The notes: a model not told the origin generated them from the letters alone. Positions 31,202-42,632 are shown, numbered from the stretch's first letter. The stretch: DNA of 64,000 bases from Toxotes chatareus (GCA_016801885.1 JAFBJY010001454.1:62001-126000); one strand, 5' to 3'. Numbers and translations: made by a program.

Positions 31202-32104
31202 ATGGCTTCTCTTTCTCCTGCTGTCTCTCCTCTCTTTTGCACGGTGTGTGAGATGTTTAGTTACTCCTCTGCCTCCTTTAGCGATAATGGTATGTGTAAT
31301 AAATGTAGCATTTTTGTAGCACTGGAGGCGAGACTGAGGGAAGTAGAGGCTCGGCTCCGCACCATAGATAACCGCCCCGTAGCAGCGCTAGCTAGTCAGT
31401 CCCCTGTAGCTGATGCGGACCAGCCTAGATTAGCTACAGCTAGCTGTCCTACGTTAGCTCCTGTCAGCCGTTCCCCAGCCGACTGCCACCCAGCCAGGGC
31501 GGCTGGGTGGTAGTCCGAAGGAAGCATAGCATGAAACAACGGCCCGTGGTTCACCATCAACCGCTTCATGTTTCAAACAGATTTTCCCCATCAGCGACAC
31601 ACCCGCTGAGGAAAAAACTCTGGTTATTGGCAGCTCCATTTTGCGAAATGTGAAGTTAGAGACTCCAGCGACCATAGTTAAATGCATTCCTGGGGCCAGA
31701 GCGAGCGACGTTGAATCGTATTTAAAACTGCTGGCTAAGGATAAACGTAGATTTGGTAAGATCGTTATTCACGTCGGCGGTAATGACACCCGATTACGCC
31801 AATCGGAGGTCACTAAAATTAATGTGGAATCGGTGTGTAACTACGCCAAAACAATGTCGGACTCCGTAGTGTTCTCTGGACCCCTGCCCGATTTGACCAG
31901 TGATGACATGTTTAGCCGCATGTCATCATTCCGTTGCTGGCTGTCTAGGTAGTGTCCAGCAAACGACGTGGCCTTCATTGATAACTGGAAAACTTTTTGG
32001 GGAAAACCTGGTCTGATTAGGAGAGACGGCATCCATCCCACTTTGGATGGTGCAGCTCTCATATCTAGAAATATGACAGATTTTATTAGACAACCAAAGT
32101 CATG
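31202..32104 (+). pseudogene. L2 ORF1: zinc/coiled-coil head plus SGNH esterase-like domain
   Basis: The N-terminus has two C-x2-C pairs (CTVC and CNKC) and a coiled coil (LEARLREVEARLRTID). After a stop or frame change at about 31,512, the SGNH hydrolase blocks appear: IGSSILRNVK (Ser block), IHVGGNDTR (GGND block) and RRDGIHPT (D-x2-H block). This arrangement is seen in ORF1 of CR1/L2 LINEs. There are breaks at 31,512 and 31,952. Confidence 0.75.
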
Positions 32105-32329
32105 ACAACCCAGAGTTGAGACCAGGAGGCAGAGTTGCAGTCCTACACGCTTCTCTTCAGTTTCTCTAGAGCTGTCACCCACCCATGATTCTTACTATTC
32201 CTACCATTCTAATGATTCCCTTTATCCTATAGAGACTGTGTCTGCTCCCCATCAACAAAAAGTGTATAAATTAAAAAATGCAAGAGGTGTTATTCATAAA
32301 AAATTTATACTACAAAAGTATCTGAACCT

Positions 32330-34985
32330 AAAAACACAACAATTAGATGTGGGCTATTAAACATTAGATCTCTCTTGTCTAAATCTCTGTTAGTAAATGA
32401 TTTGATAATGGATCAGCAGATTGATTTATTATGTCTTACTGAGACCTGGCTGCAGGAGGAAGAGTATGTCAGTCTAAATGAGTCAACCCCTGCTAGTGAT
32501 ATTAATTATCACATTCCTCGAGGCACAGGCCGAGGAGGAGGAGTGGCAGCAATCTACCACTCAAGTTTGACAGCCTTAAAACTGCTTTCTATTCCGTATT
32601 AGACTCAATTGGCTTTTTACAAAATGTCAACAAACCAACTCACTGTTTCAATCACACCCTTGATCTTGTACTGACCTATGGCATAGAAGCTGAATGTTTG
32701 ACAGTATTCCCTCAGGACCCTGTTTTATGTGATCATTCTTTAGTAACTTTGAATTTAAAATTAAAATTTAAAATTAAAATTTGAATTTACAATAATGAAC
32801 TGCACAGCATCTGGGAATAAAATTAACTACTGTAGATATTTGTCTGATAATGCTGTTATCAAATATAAGGAAGCTATTCCATCTTTATTATCTCCGTTGC
32901 CATGTGCCAGTTTTACAGAGGGCAATGGCCTAAACTTTACTCCATCTAGTTGATAGTACTGCTGCTTCATTGCGTTCAACCCTTGACTCTGTTGCCCCTT
33001 TGAAAAAGAAGGTCAGTAATCAGAGGAAGCTAAGTCCATGGTACAATTCACAAATACGTACTTTAAAGCAGATATCACGAAAGCTGGAAAGGAAGTGGTT
33101 ATCCACTAATTTAGAGGAATTCCACCTAGCCTGGAAAGACAGCTTCATAACGTATAAAAAAAGCCCTTCGTAAGGCAAGAACTGCCTATTACTCATCATT
33201 AATAGAGGAAAACAAGAACAACCCCAGGTTTCTTTTCAGCACTGTAGCCAGGCTGACAAAGAGCCATAGCTCTGTTGAACCATGCATCCCCCTAGCTCTT
33301 ACTAGTAATGACTTTATGAGCTTCTTTAGCGACAAAATAGTAGACATTAGAGATAGAATACATCTTATCCTGCCTACAACTGTTAATGATGTAGGTATGT
33401 CTAGAACAGCATCTTTAGAAATGTCTGCCAGTTGATTTGTCGTTAGACTGTTTCTCTCCCATAGATCTCGCTGAATTGACTTCAATAGTTTCTAAATCTA
33501 AATCATCAACATGTCTTTTGGATCCTATCCCGACCAGACTTCTTAAAGATGTTTTGCCTTTGATTGGCACTAACATATTAGATCAGATAAATCTCTCTTT
33601 GGTAACAGGATATGTTCCACAGGCTTTTAAGGTTGCAGTTACCAAACCTTTACTTAAAAAGCCTTCTCTGGACTCTGACATTTTGGCAAACTACAGACCT
33701 ATATCCAATCTCCCCTTTAATTCTAAAATTCTTGAAAAGGCTGTTGCAACTCAGTTGTGTGACCATCTACATAGGAACGGTTTGAAGTTTTTCAGTCAGG
33801 ATTTAGAGTTCATCATAGCACAGAAACAGCACTGGTGAAAGTTACAAACGACCTTCTCATAGCATCAGATAATGGACTCGTCTCTATACTTGTCCTACTA
33901 GACCTTAGTGCTGCATTTGACACTATTGATCATAGTATCCTATTGGAAAGATTGGAACATGTTATTGGGATTAAAGGAACAGCACTAGGCTGGTTTAAAT
34001 CATATCTATCAGATACCAGTTTGTTCATGTTAATGATGATCCCTCCATATATACACCAGAGTAAGTCATGGAGTTCCACAGGGTTCTGTGCTTGGACCGA
34101 TATTGTTCACCTTATACATGCTTCCCCTAGGCAATATTTTCAGGATGCATGGAATAAATTTCCATTGCTATGCGGATGATACCCAGCTATATTTATCTAT
34201 GAAGCCAGATGAAACAGATCAGTTAGCCATACTTCAGGCATGTCTTAAAGACATAAAGGCCTGGATGACCTGTAACTTTCTTCTTCTGAATTCAGACAAA
34301 ACTGAGGTTATTTTGTTTGGTCCCAAACACCTCAGAAACAGTTTAGCTAATCATATAGTTACTCTGGATGGCATTAATTTAGCCTCCAGTACGACTGTGA
34401 GAAACCTTAACACATAAACACATAAAACAAGTCTCTAGGACCGCCTTCTTTCACCTGCGCAATATGAGTAAGATTAGGAACATTCTGTCGCAGAGTGATG
34501 CTGAAAAATTAGTCCATGCTTTTCTTAGTTCTAGACTGGACTACTGTAATTCCCTATTATCAGGATGTCCAGTTAACTCTCTAAAAAGCCTCCAGCTGAT
34601 CCAAAATGCTGCAGCGAGAGTACTGACTGGAATTAGCAAGAGAGATCATATTACTCCTGTACTAACTTCTCTTCATTGGCTTCCTGTAAAATCCAGAATT
34701 GATTTTAAAATCCTTCTCCTTACATATAAGGCCCTCAATGGCCAGGCTCCTTCATATCTTAAAGAACTGATAGTACCATATCATCCCAACAGATTGCTTC
34801 GTTCTCAGAATGCAGGTTTGCTTATGGTTCCCAAAATCTCTAAAAGTAGAATAGGAGGCCAAGCCTTTAGTTATCAGGCCCCTCTCCTATGGAACCAACT
34901 GCCAGTTTGGGTTCGGGAAGCAAACACCCTCTCTAATTTTAAAACTAAGCTTAAAACCTTCTTGTTTGACAAAGCTTATAATTAG
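32330..34985 (+). pseudogene. L2 ORF2: endonuclease plus reverse transcriptase, broken
   Basis: The endonuclease start is at 32,375-32,602 (LLCLTETWLQ, GRGGGVAAIY), then it is internally deleted. The RT follows in at least three frames: SSTCLLDPIPTRLLK, LANYRPISNLPFNSKILEKA, LVLLDLSAAFDTIDHSILLE, FHCYADDTQLYLS (YADD box at about 34,165) and a C-terminal SRLDYCNSLLSG to LLWNQLPVWVR segment at 34,464-34,985. Frame breaks at about 33,830, 34,070 and 34,415. Confidence 0.8.
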
Positions 34986-35862
34986 TTCTAGTTACAGTTT
35001 TAGTTATTATGACTAAACATACAGTTAGTCACAATTATCTCTATAGATACTGTTACAGTTAAGGATATAGCCCTTAGTAGGGCTGGCTCAGGCAACTGAA
35101 TCATCCCCTAGTTATGCTGCTATAGGCCTAGGCTGCTGGGGGACATCCCATGATCTACTGCACACTTCTTCTTCTCTCTCTTTCTCTCCTCAGACCCACT
35201 CTCAAATTTATTAGCCTTTATTACATGTCATTAACTCTGTGTCCTCTGTCCCGTAGTCCTGTGTTTGTTTCTCTCTGGTCTCTCTGTCTCTGTACCTTTC
35301 TGCAGGTATCCCTGGCTCCGGAGCTGCATGTTCTGTTGTCCTGGCTCCACCCACCTGCTGCTGTTTATTGTTTACAATGATCCATTTCTTACACGTTTAA
35401 TGTTCCATTCTGCTACAGATAAATATTGGATTAATATTCTTTGCAGACTGTAATGTAAATAATTACCAGTCATGACAGCTTTTTGCCTCTGTTTCCTATT
35501 ATAACTGTAATCTGCTGAGCATACATTATCCAATAACTGTTCACTAACTGTAATGTAAATGCTGACCCACTAATATTGTCCATTGTCTGTATTATGCTGC
35601 ATGTCCTTCTCCCCCTCTCCTCCATTCCTAGCTGTCATATGTTCCTCCTTTTCCTCCTTTCACCCAGCCCGGCCATCGGCAGGAGGGTCCCCCATCTGAG
35701 CCAGGTTCTGCTCAAGTTTTCTTCCTGTTAAAGGGAGTTTTCCTTGCCGCTGTCACCTTAAGTGCTTGCTCTGGGGTCAGGCTCTGGGTCTCTGTAAAGC
35801 GCTTTGAGACAATTTTGATTGTGGAAGGCGCTATATAAATAAAATTGAATTGAATTGAATTG

Positions 35863-36208
35863 TACCTGAAAATGTGGTGTGGATTTATACTTCCTTTCAA
35901 CCTATGTATGCTGAGCTGCAAAAGATGAATAAAAATTTGTCGAAGGTCTGCCTGAGTCTTTTGAAGACAACAACCTGTTTCCTCCCGAGCAGAGTCATTT
36001 GATTATTCTGGACGATGTTATTTTTCAGGCCTCTGACCATCCAGAAGCGGTTAGAATTTTCACACAGTACAGACATTATAAACGTATGAGCGTCATGATA
36101 CTCAGTCAAAATGTATTTCATCAAGGCAAATACAGCCGCACCATCAGTCTAAACAGTAATTATATGGTGCTCTTTAAAAAAAAAAAAAAAACTTTAAAAG
36201 ATTAGAAA
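35863..36208 (+). pseudogene. Packaging-type ATPase, C-terminal part (Walker B)
   Basis: Directly after the L2 tail the ATPase resumes in a different frame: VVWIYTSFQPMYAELQKMNK, then the Walker B LIILDDV (35,999-36,019), then RIFTQYRHYKRMSVMILSQN and ISLNSNYMVLFK. It ends in an A14 run and a TAG at 36,203-36,205. The last part of the ATPase seen in the second copy is missing here. Confidence 0.75.
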
Positions 36209-36521
36209 AGTCAACCTATCTCCACAATGGATTAGACCACTGGAAGAGGGAGAGGATAAAAAGACAGGAAAAACCTTCTGCATGATCAACTTTTCCCCAT
36301 AAATGTAACAAATGACTCATACTCTGTCCTTTTAATAAAATCTTTATTCATCAGTGTTCACAAGTCTACAGTACATTTTTTTATTATGCATTTTATAAGG
36401 AAAAAATAAATTAATAAATGGGATCATCTGTATCAATCTTTAAACATTTGTAAAAAGCAAGTCAGGTGGGTAAAAGACTTTTGGATACAGCGTTTGTATT
36501 TTTCACAAAGTCAGAGAGTCA
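36209..36521. terminator. Convergent gene end with back-to-back polyadenylation signals
   Basis: AATAAAATCTTTATT at 36,334-36,348 presents AATAAA on both strands within 15 bp, between the plus-strand ATPase and the minus-strand protease. This is a compact convergent terminator of viral style. The rest of the interval has no credible frame. Confidence 0.55.
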
Positions 36522-36950
36522 TCATTTTTGGATGCATCCTGGTGGTACAAAGACAGCACACGTCAAAACAATAATCTTGCAGGCACGCTGGCAGAGAAGA
36601 TAAATGCAGTTTTGGCCACAGGTGGTGGACGGGGTATTGAAACTGTCGATTGGTTGAAGCTGTCGGTGTAATATCTCAGTAGATCGGTCTTCCAAAAACT
36701 GCAAGATACTTGAAGGGTAATGAGCAAAGTCAAGGGCAGACCGTAAGAGTTGAAAAAAGGTGGTTATGCCATTTTCTTCCAGAGTTAAAGCCAGCCAGTG
36801 TTCACCAAGCATGTGAGAGACGGTGTGTGTTGATGATAAAAGTACACGGGGATCCGAATGACAAAGTCAGCAAGGTGAGCTGGTCCGTGGCCCACACGCC
36901 GCAAAATACATCACCCAGCAGATGATGCAAAAGATTTTCCAGCTAATGAT
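36522..36950 (-). pseudogene. Adenain-type cysteine protease, frameshifted
   Basis: Maturation protease of the virion proteins in adenoviruses and Mavericks. On the minus strand the start region (about 36,950 to 36,815: FCGVWATDQLTL, CTFIINTHR) is in one frame. The body (36,812 to 36,522) is in another and carries GEHWLAL with the catalytic His (36,798-36,800), then TCGQNC with the catalytic Cys (36,618-36,620) and a C-terminal CIYLLCQRA. The break lies near 36,812. The His...Cys order and spacing fit adenain peptidases (C5). Confidence 0.75.
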
Positions 36951-36969
36951 TATCCTTTTTTTTTTTCAG

Positions 36970-37238
36970 TTAATAATAATCCACTAGCACCTGTCGTTTA
37001 GAGTTGATCTCCAAAATGGAATCTTAACAAGTGTACACAATCAGAGTGGTAGTGTGGGGGAAAGGGGAACTCTGAATCTCATCTCCAGTCTTAGATTTCC
37101 ATTGGAAACGGGGGACAAAGCGTCGTTGTCTTCTCCAGAGTTGAGATTGAATACAAACAAAGGGTAACCTTTGTTAAATTCTTGATGGTTGATGCTCAGA
37201 GGCAAATCTTTGAGATGCCTCCCAGTGGCCACGAACAT
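36970..37238 (-). pseudogene. Capsid-region fragment of the element (C-terminal piece)
   Basis: The minus-strand frame 37,238-37,041 encodes NHQEFNKGYPLFVFNLNSGE, then NGNLRLEMRFRVPL, continuing in another frame to about 36,975 (DSILEINSKRQVLVDYY). It resembles the C-terminal part of a structural protein family that accompanies Mavericks and adintoviruses. I cannot tell whether it is the major capsid protein or another late protein. The N-terminal part and the other late genes are absent, so the late region has been deleted. The same truncated piece, next to the protease, is present in copy 2. Confidence 0.5.
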
Positions 37239-37516
37239 GTTGTAAAATTCTCCCTATTTCTTTATATTTATTTCATCTCATGTCGTCTTGGGTGGGTGGG
37301 GGTGTAGGAAGTGACATCGGAGAAGGGGCATGAATGTAGGGGGTGGGGTGTAGGAAGTGATGTCAGAAAAGGGACGAGGATCAAGTGGGAGGCGCATAAG
37401 TGACATCATAAACAGGGCGGGGCTGAGGCCATGTGGTCAGACCACAAGGACTGGTCGGTCGGGGGTGGGGGGAGGGTTATCAGTCATTTTGACAGAAGGG
37501 TGTACTCTTACTCTCT
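37239..37516 (-). repeat. Right terminal inverted repeat, copy 1
   Basis: Contains GTAGGAAGTGACATCGGAGA, GTAGGAAGTGATGTCAGAAA and AAGTGACATCATAAAC, the inverse of the left-end blocks, and ends GGGTGTACTCTTACTCTCT at 37,516. Confidence 0.7.
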
Positions 37517-38000
37517 TATGAGATCCTCTAGTTAATGCACCTGTGCACATTTTTATTTCCCTTATCAATAAAATCTCTCCTCCATATGTCAGACCTGCTG
37601 CTGTCAGTCAGGAGAGATTAACATTTTTTTTTGTGCCAAACCTCATTCAACCTCTGATATTTTCTCTTGTTCTTTGAAGATGACATCGCAAATAAAATGT
37701 ATTCTTTTAATAATTATCACTACATTTTAAAAATCATGTGCTTTAACCTTCAAATGATATTGAACTGCTTTCTGGAATGTAACCCTTTTAGTTTATCAGG
37801 CTCAGCACTGAACCACAATACTTTTTTTTTTTTTTTTTTTCTGGTTTCTATGAATAAGTGAAAGGTCATCAGATGTGACAAATTCAATGTGACTCCTGCT
37901 GCAGGAGGTTGCTAAAAGGACAAGACAGAGAGAGAAAAACCAAAGCTAACATCAGAGTGTGAAAGTACAAAGATGGTGTGAAACTGTTTGGAGCTGCTCG
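37517..38000 (+). other. Right flank, also present after the second element copy
   Basis: ATGAGATCCTCTAGTTAATG through AGTTTATCAGGCTCAGCACT to GAAAGTACAAAGATGG is matched by 61,989-62,460 with homopolymer-type errors. Because it lies outside the terminal repeat in both copies, either the duplication unit is larger than the element or the true end is further right. It includes a T20 run at 37,821. No gene. Confidence 0.6.
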
Positions 38001-38495
38001 TGTTTTCTTCTCTGACATGTCAGTTTTTTAGAACAGCCTGCTCCAGACAGACACACATCATTCACCATATCAAATTCCTTCTATTTCATAGTAATTGGTT
38101 TAACTGTTCTTCAAGGGAAGTTCAGTGACTTGGAAATTCTCTTGTATCCAGCCACTGATTTCTGCTTTTCAATCCCATTTTCTCAGAGACACTCAGTGTT
38201 GTTCTGTCTTCATGGTGGAGAGTTTCTCTGCTCACTCATCAAAAGCTGGATCCTCCAGATGCAGGTGTATTTATACTACAATGACCTGAAAGCCCTTGGC
38301 TGCACACAGGTGATCTCCGTTTATCTAATTATGGGACTTTTCAAACCAACTGGCTTCACCACTGATGATTTAGATGTGTCCTGAGTGTTTTCTGTTTTAC
38401 ATTAATAATGAATTCAGATCACATTATTGAGATCTGTTTAACTTTGTCATTAAAGGGACTTTTTCTGTTTGCGAAGTGTCAAAAGAAATTAAAAT

Positions 38496-38555
38496 TTAAA
38501 TTCCCTTTGATTCAATGTTATGTTGTTGTACAACACTGAATCAAAGGGAATTTAA
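38496..38555. repeat. 60-bp near-perfect palindrome (hairpin)
   Basis: TTAAATTCCCTTTGATTCA (38,496-38,514) is exactly reverse-complemented at 38,537-38,555, and the loop continues the pairing (ATGTT against AACAC, around a GTTGTACAAC core). It could be a foldback element remnant or a hairpin transcript. Confidence 0.75.
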
Positions 38556-39020
38556 TTTCCAAGCAGGTGAAACACCTGGACTTTAAATCAACAGCTACAC
38601 AATGACATAAACATTTAACAGAATAAAAGAAGAAGAAAAGTATTAATCCATTTAGATAAGAAATGATAGATTTTAGTGACACTTTCCAAAGTAAGCGAGT
38701 TGTTCTCTCTCATACACTCCTCCTCTTTCTGTTCTAGCCTCCTAAATAAAGCTTGATAAGCAGTGGCAGTTATTTCTATGGTAATTCACCAAAGAAACAC
38801 ACACATCACACATACTTAGGTCATGAAGCTGGAAATTTATGGCCATGAACAGGACTCAGTAAACTAGACTTTATGTGTGGTTCAGTGTAGCTGCCTGACA
38901 AACTCTCCACTTGTTAAATGAAGTGATTCAGTTACACTGACATTAAACAGCTGTGAGCTTCAGCCAGTGGGATGTGAAGAGGAAGCAGCAGATGAAACAC
39001 TGCTCTTAAGGCGAGTGACA

Positions 39021-39200
39021 TACAGTGGCTACAGGAAGTATTCAGACCCCTTCAGTTTTTGCAGACTTCACTGTTGTAGATTTAATTTTAAATAGATAAA
39101 ATCAGCATTTTGTTAATCAGTCAGTATAGATTGAAAATGGACCTGATTCACATTTGGTTAATTATCTATTTGAAATGTATTTGCTTTTGTAATTTAGCAA
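39021..39200 (+). mobile_element. Tc1/mariner-like element end, truncated
   Basis: TACAGTGGCTACAGGAAGTA, continuing TTCAGACCCCTTCAG, is a canonical Tc1-type inverted-repeat terminus starting at a TA dinucleotide. No matching right end or transposase was found nearby, so only one end survives. Confidence 0.6.
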
Positions 39201-42200
39201 TAGGATGAAAAATACAGCACAGAAACTTCTCTCTTCACCATCTTTTAGTGGAGAGCGTGGTACAAAGTCATGTTAGGAGCCGACAGTCTCTCCTCCTTCC
39301 TCGTGTTTCTGGGAGAACCTCCCTAGTGTTTCTTGTTTGTCCCTGTTTGTCTGTGTTCTTGTCTGTGTGTGTGTAGGCCTGGGTGTGGTTGACTTACTTT
39401 GGGTTTCCTCCAGAGCTCCTGCTCACCTGTCTGCAATCACCTCATCAGCCACACCCTCAGCCTGCAGTGTATTAACACCACTTCTTCTCTCCACACCATG
39501 TTGTCAGTTCACAGTAGTGTTAATACCCCTGTTAATGATAATGTTTGATGTGAGCAGGTGGATAAAGCTCAGTGTTGATTAAACTAAAGAGTGATAAACT
39601 GGCTATAAAACTAAGAGACTGACTAATAACCAGAGATTACAACATCCTGAAGAAATATTTCAGTGTGACAATGAAAACAAGAGCCATGGACATCGATATC
39701 TGCCTTTTTCCAAAGAACTCAGTCTTTACTACAACAGTCTGTCACAGAAACACACTCTGCTGCACAGCAGTCTAATCCACTGCACTGCTTTCTCCAGCAG
39801 ACAGAGACTCTTCCAGCTGAGAGGTGACAGAAAGGAGGGAGCTGTTAAACCTGCTGAACTGTGACAGAGAACTGAACTGACCCTCCTCTTTGTCCACTAC
39901 AATAAATCCATTCTGTTGGAGGAAAACCTTCATTCCACACATCAAATGTGTGTTTTCATCAAGAGACACAAGTTCCTGTCCACACCTCCAGTCTCTCAGC
40001 TGCTGAAAGGATTTAGTCACAGATTTGCCATCAAACAACTGAAGGCAAAAAGTTACTTTTAAATGTAGAAAATTCATCAGGATTAATGTTGTGTGAGTGT
40101 TTTAACCCACTTTACAGTGTGAGCTTGATAAGAGACTTCTTTCACAGCTTCTGCTGTTAAACTAATGTGGATGTTAACTCATTTTATGATAATATCTTCA
40201 GTTAAAACACAATCACATGAGCTGCAGCCAAACCACAGGCTCCTATAACTGCACTTATCATCTCTCTGAATTTCTTCTTCCAACAGACGTTAAACTTCAT
40301 GAAATGATCAGGAAGTCAGTTTGGACGGAGTGGACAAAACACACACTTGGTGTTTGTTGAACTGACTTCAGGTTTCATGCTGCTCCAGCAGAAACATTGT
40401 GACTCTACAATATCCACATGCTGAGCAACAAACTGCACTAACAACATGATACAACACTGATGAGTGTCTGTCTCATTTATTTTCCTCCTATCTGTTTTGT
40501 CTTTGTCTCCATCTATCTGTCCTCTGTCTCTAACAACTCAAGATGGTTTCCATGTGAACAGGCCTTTCTCTGGAGGAAATATTTGCCTACAGTGGTGGTC
40601 CTGCTGCTGTCTCCCTCCACTGCTCTGTGATCTGACTGGACTCCAGTCCAACTCATTCTTCTGTCTTTACAGGTTTACAGTTGCAGAGCAGCTGCTGCTG
40701 TATTTTATTGCTTCTTATCAGTCTCACCTCCTGCAGCAGGAGCCACATCACATCTCTCAAATCTGATGCTGCTTGTCCACAGAAAGTCAACAATGAGAAT
40801 ACTGAAGATACAGCTGCCTTCCAGGAACAGTATGAAAACTTCAGTAGTATAAATTATAGAGCAACACAAGAGAAATGAAGAGATGAAAACCAACACCAAC
40901 AGCAATCACATCTACAAATGTTAGAAACATTCATTTTCATGAGTTACTGATTTTCCCTCCATCTCCATCTAAACCTCCACCTGAACATCACATACAAAGG
41001 AACATTAGTCAGTTTGTGTCTCTTCTGTATCATTTTCAGCAGGTAACCAGCCAACATTACATCACCTTGATCTACGACAGGATCCTGTCACATTTATTGC
41101 CTCAGTGTCACTGTAAATGTTTTCCTTATTGAACTTCATATGCAGTGTGTATATTTGAACATGTCTGTGCTCAGAGATTCACTTTGAGTTATGAGTTTTG
41201 GTCTCAACTGCAGAAGTAAACTGGCAGAACAGTGAGACCTTAAGTGAGATGAATTTCTTTGTGAGCTCATTATCAAGTCTGTTGAACAGTTTGTATTTTT
41301 ATCTAAGAAGTTTTTGGCCACAATCCCAGTTGTCATTTAAAGCACAGACTCATCACTCTGCCTCCACAAAGGCTCTAATCTAGTCACACACTGCTTCACA
41401 GTCAAAGAGAGAGAAACAAACAAACAAACAAATAAATAAATAAAACAATAAGAACAGCAGATAAAATACAAGAGAGGAGCAGATATGGAACACAAGTGTA
41501 AACATAAAATACCACGTTACCTAAAAACCTGTCTGAACAGATGGATTTGTATCTGCTTTGTGAAAGAGTCCACAGAGTTCACACACCTCAGACTTACTGG
41601 GAGATTATTCCAAAGTTTAGAGGCTGCAAACTGGAAAGCACAATCTTCCTGAGTCTTAAAACATGTCTGAGGTACATTTAGAAAGTCCTGACCTAAGAGA
41701 TCAGCTCATGGTGTGGGGCTGCAGAAGGTCCATGGTATACTGTGGAGCCTGGACATGTAACAGTCACTTCTGCACAATGAACTTCAGTGATGGTTTTGGA
41801 ATTTAATTTTTTGAAGTCAGCAAATTATACAGGGACAGTGATACACCTGGATGTGTTTCATCCAATATAAAAATACTACCTTCTTCAACTAATACTGTAT
41901 GTCAGCTTTCAGGGGGAGTCTGAAGACGCCAACCACCAACAGTGTGAGCTGCACACTGAATGTGATATTTCAGTGTTCTTTGAATTAAACATTGTGACTT
42001 TTGAAGTCCTCATATTAAAATGTGAAGTTGAAGGACCTGGAAAAGTAAAACACAAAACTGTAATACAAACCCATTCAAATAGGATTTTCCATTGTGGTGG
42101 TTGTAGTCACATCAAGTCATGATATGAATGGTCACTAACACTCAAACTGTGCTGGAACAGTGAAAAAGGGTTTTCCACTTTACTGCACAGCAAATGAAGT

Positions 42201-42632
42201 TGTTGATCTGAGCTTCTACTAAAGCACTGCCAACTCACTGATAACTACAATCAATATTCCTACAACTTTTTCCCAGTTAAGCAGGAAAAGTTTGGTTTGC
42301 ATTATCAGTAACATAACACAGCTCTGATATGGCTGTAATTGATCAGTAAACAGTGACATAAGGCTGATATCCCAGTACAAACAAGAGCACAGGAGTGAGA
42401 CTAAACTCCAAACTGTAGAGACTGAGGTAGAAGCTGCAAAAGTCCTGAGAGCTGAAAACAGAGAGACGTTTTAGAACAGAGCTTTCTCTCTAATCTTCAG
42501 CATAGATACACAAGTTTAGCTACTGAAGACACAGCTAAGGAGAGGAGAATGTTAAGAGTTGGCAATGGCCGGCTGTGTTACCAAGCCGGGTCACAGCAGC
42601 AGTGCAGCCTTCCCCTACTACCCTGGAACATT

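Larger units (their letters stand above)
30971..35862 (+). mobile_element. L2/Maui-type LINE inserted in the ATPase gene
   Basis: A near-full-length element with ORF1 (31,202-32,104), ORF2 (about 32,330-34,985), and a long 3' UTR containing GCCATCGGCAGGAGGGTCCC, TAAAGCGCTTTGAGACAATT and an ATTGAATTGAATTGAATTG tail at 35,844-35,862. TATTGTA before and ATTGTA after the element are a possible short target duplication, ambiguous because of the tail. The corresponding site in the second Maverick copy (about 60,770) has no insertion. Confidence 0.85.
23701..37516 (+). mobile_element. Maverick/Polinton-like (adintovirus-type) element, copy 1
   Basis: The boundaries are set by terminal inverted repeats (left AGAGAGAATAAGGGTACACC; right, reverse-complemented, AGAGAGTAAGAGTACACCC). 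Inside, left to right: repeat-rich leader, spliced early exons, family B DNA polymerase, packaging-type ATPase (all plus), then protease and a capsid-region fragment (minus). This gene set is that of Mavericks/Polintons and adintoviruses, virus-derived elements that replicate by protein-primed polymerase. It is 13.8 kb, of which 4.9 kb is an inserted L2. All genes are broken. No retroviral-type integrase or full major capsid gene was seen. No clear target duplication flanks it (GTGAAGTGG left, TATGAGATCC right). Confidence 0.8.
38001..42632. other. Non-coding region with scattered repeat fragments
   Basis: Apart from the hairpin and the Tc1 end, no confident feature. A 101-codon minus-strand frame at 39,772-40,077 (KSVTKSFQQLRDWRCGQELV and onward) has a protein-like composition but no recognised family. 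The stretch at about 41,510-41,740 (CCTGTCTGAACAGATGG, then GAGATTATTCCAAAGTTTAG) looks like a fish LINE-derived repeat in reverse orientation. 42,280-42,480 is the inverted partner of 17,060-17,300. Confidence 0.4.

Noticed and set aside
31202..31513. A possible host gene with C-x2-C pairs and coiled coil
   Set aside because: It is the start of the L2 ORF1, as shown by the following SGNH blocks and the complete L2 downstream.
23690..37530. A 6-bp target duplication for the Maverick-like element
   Set aside because: GTGAAGTGG on the left and TATGAGATCC on the right share no convincing 5-6 bp word, and the unoccupied site at 25,995 does not match the right flank.
39772..40077. 101-codon minus-strand frame as an exon of a host gene
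   Set aside because: Composition is protein-like, but no family, no neighbouring exon and no clear splice pair were seen. Kept only as a note in the spacer entry.
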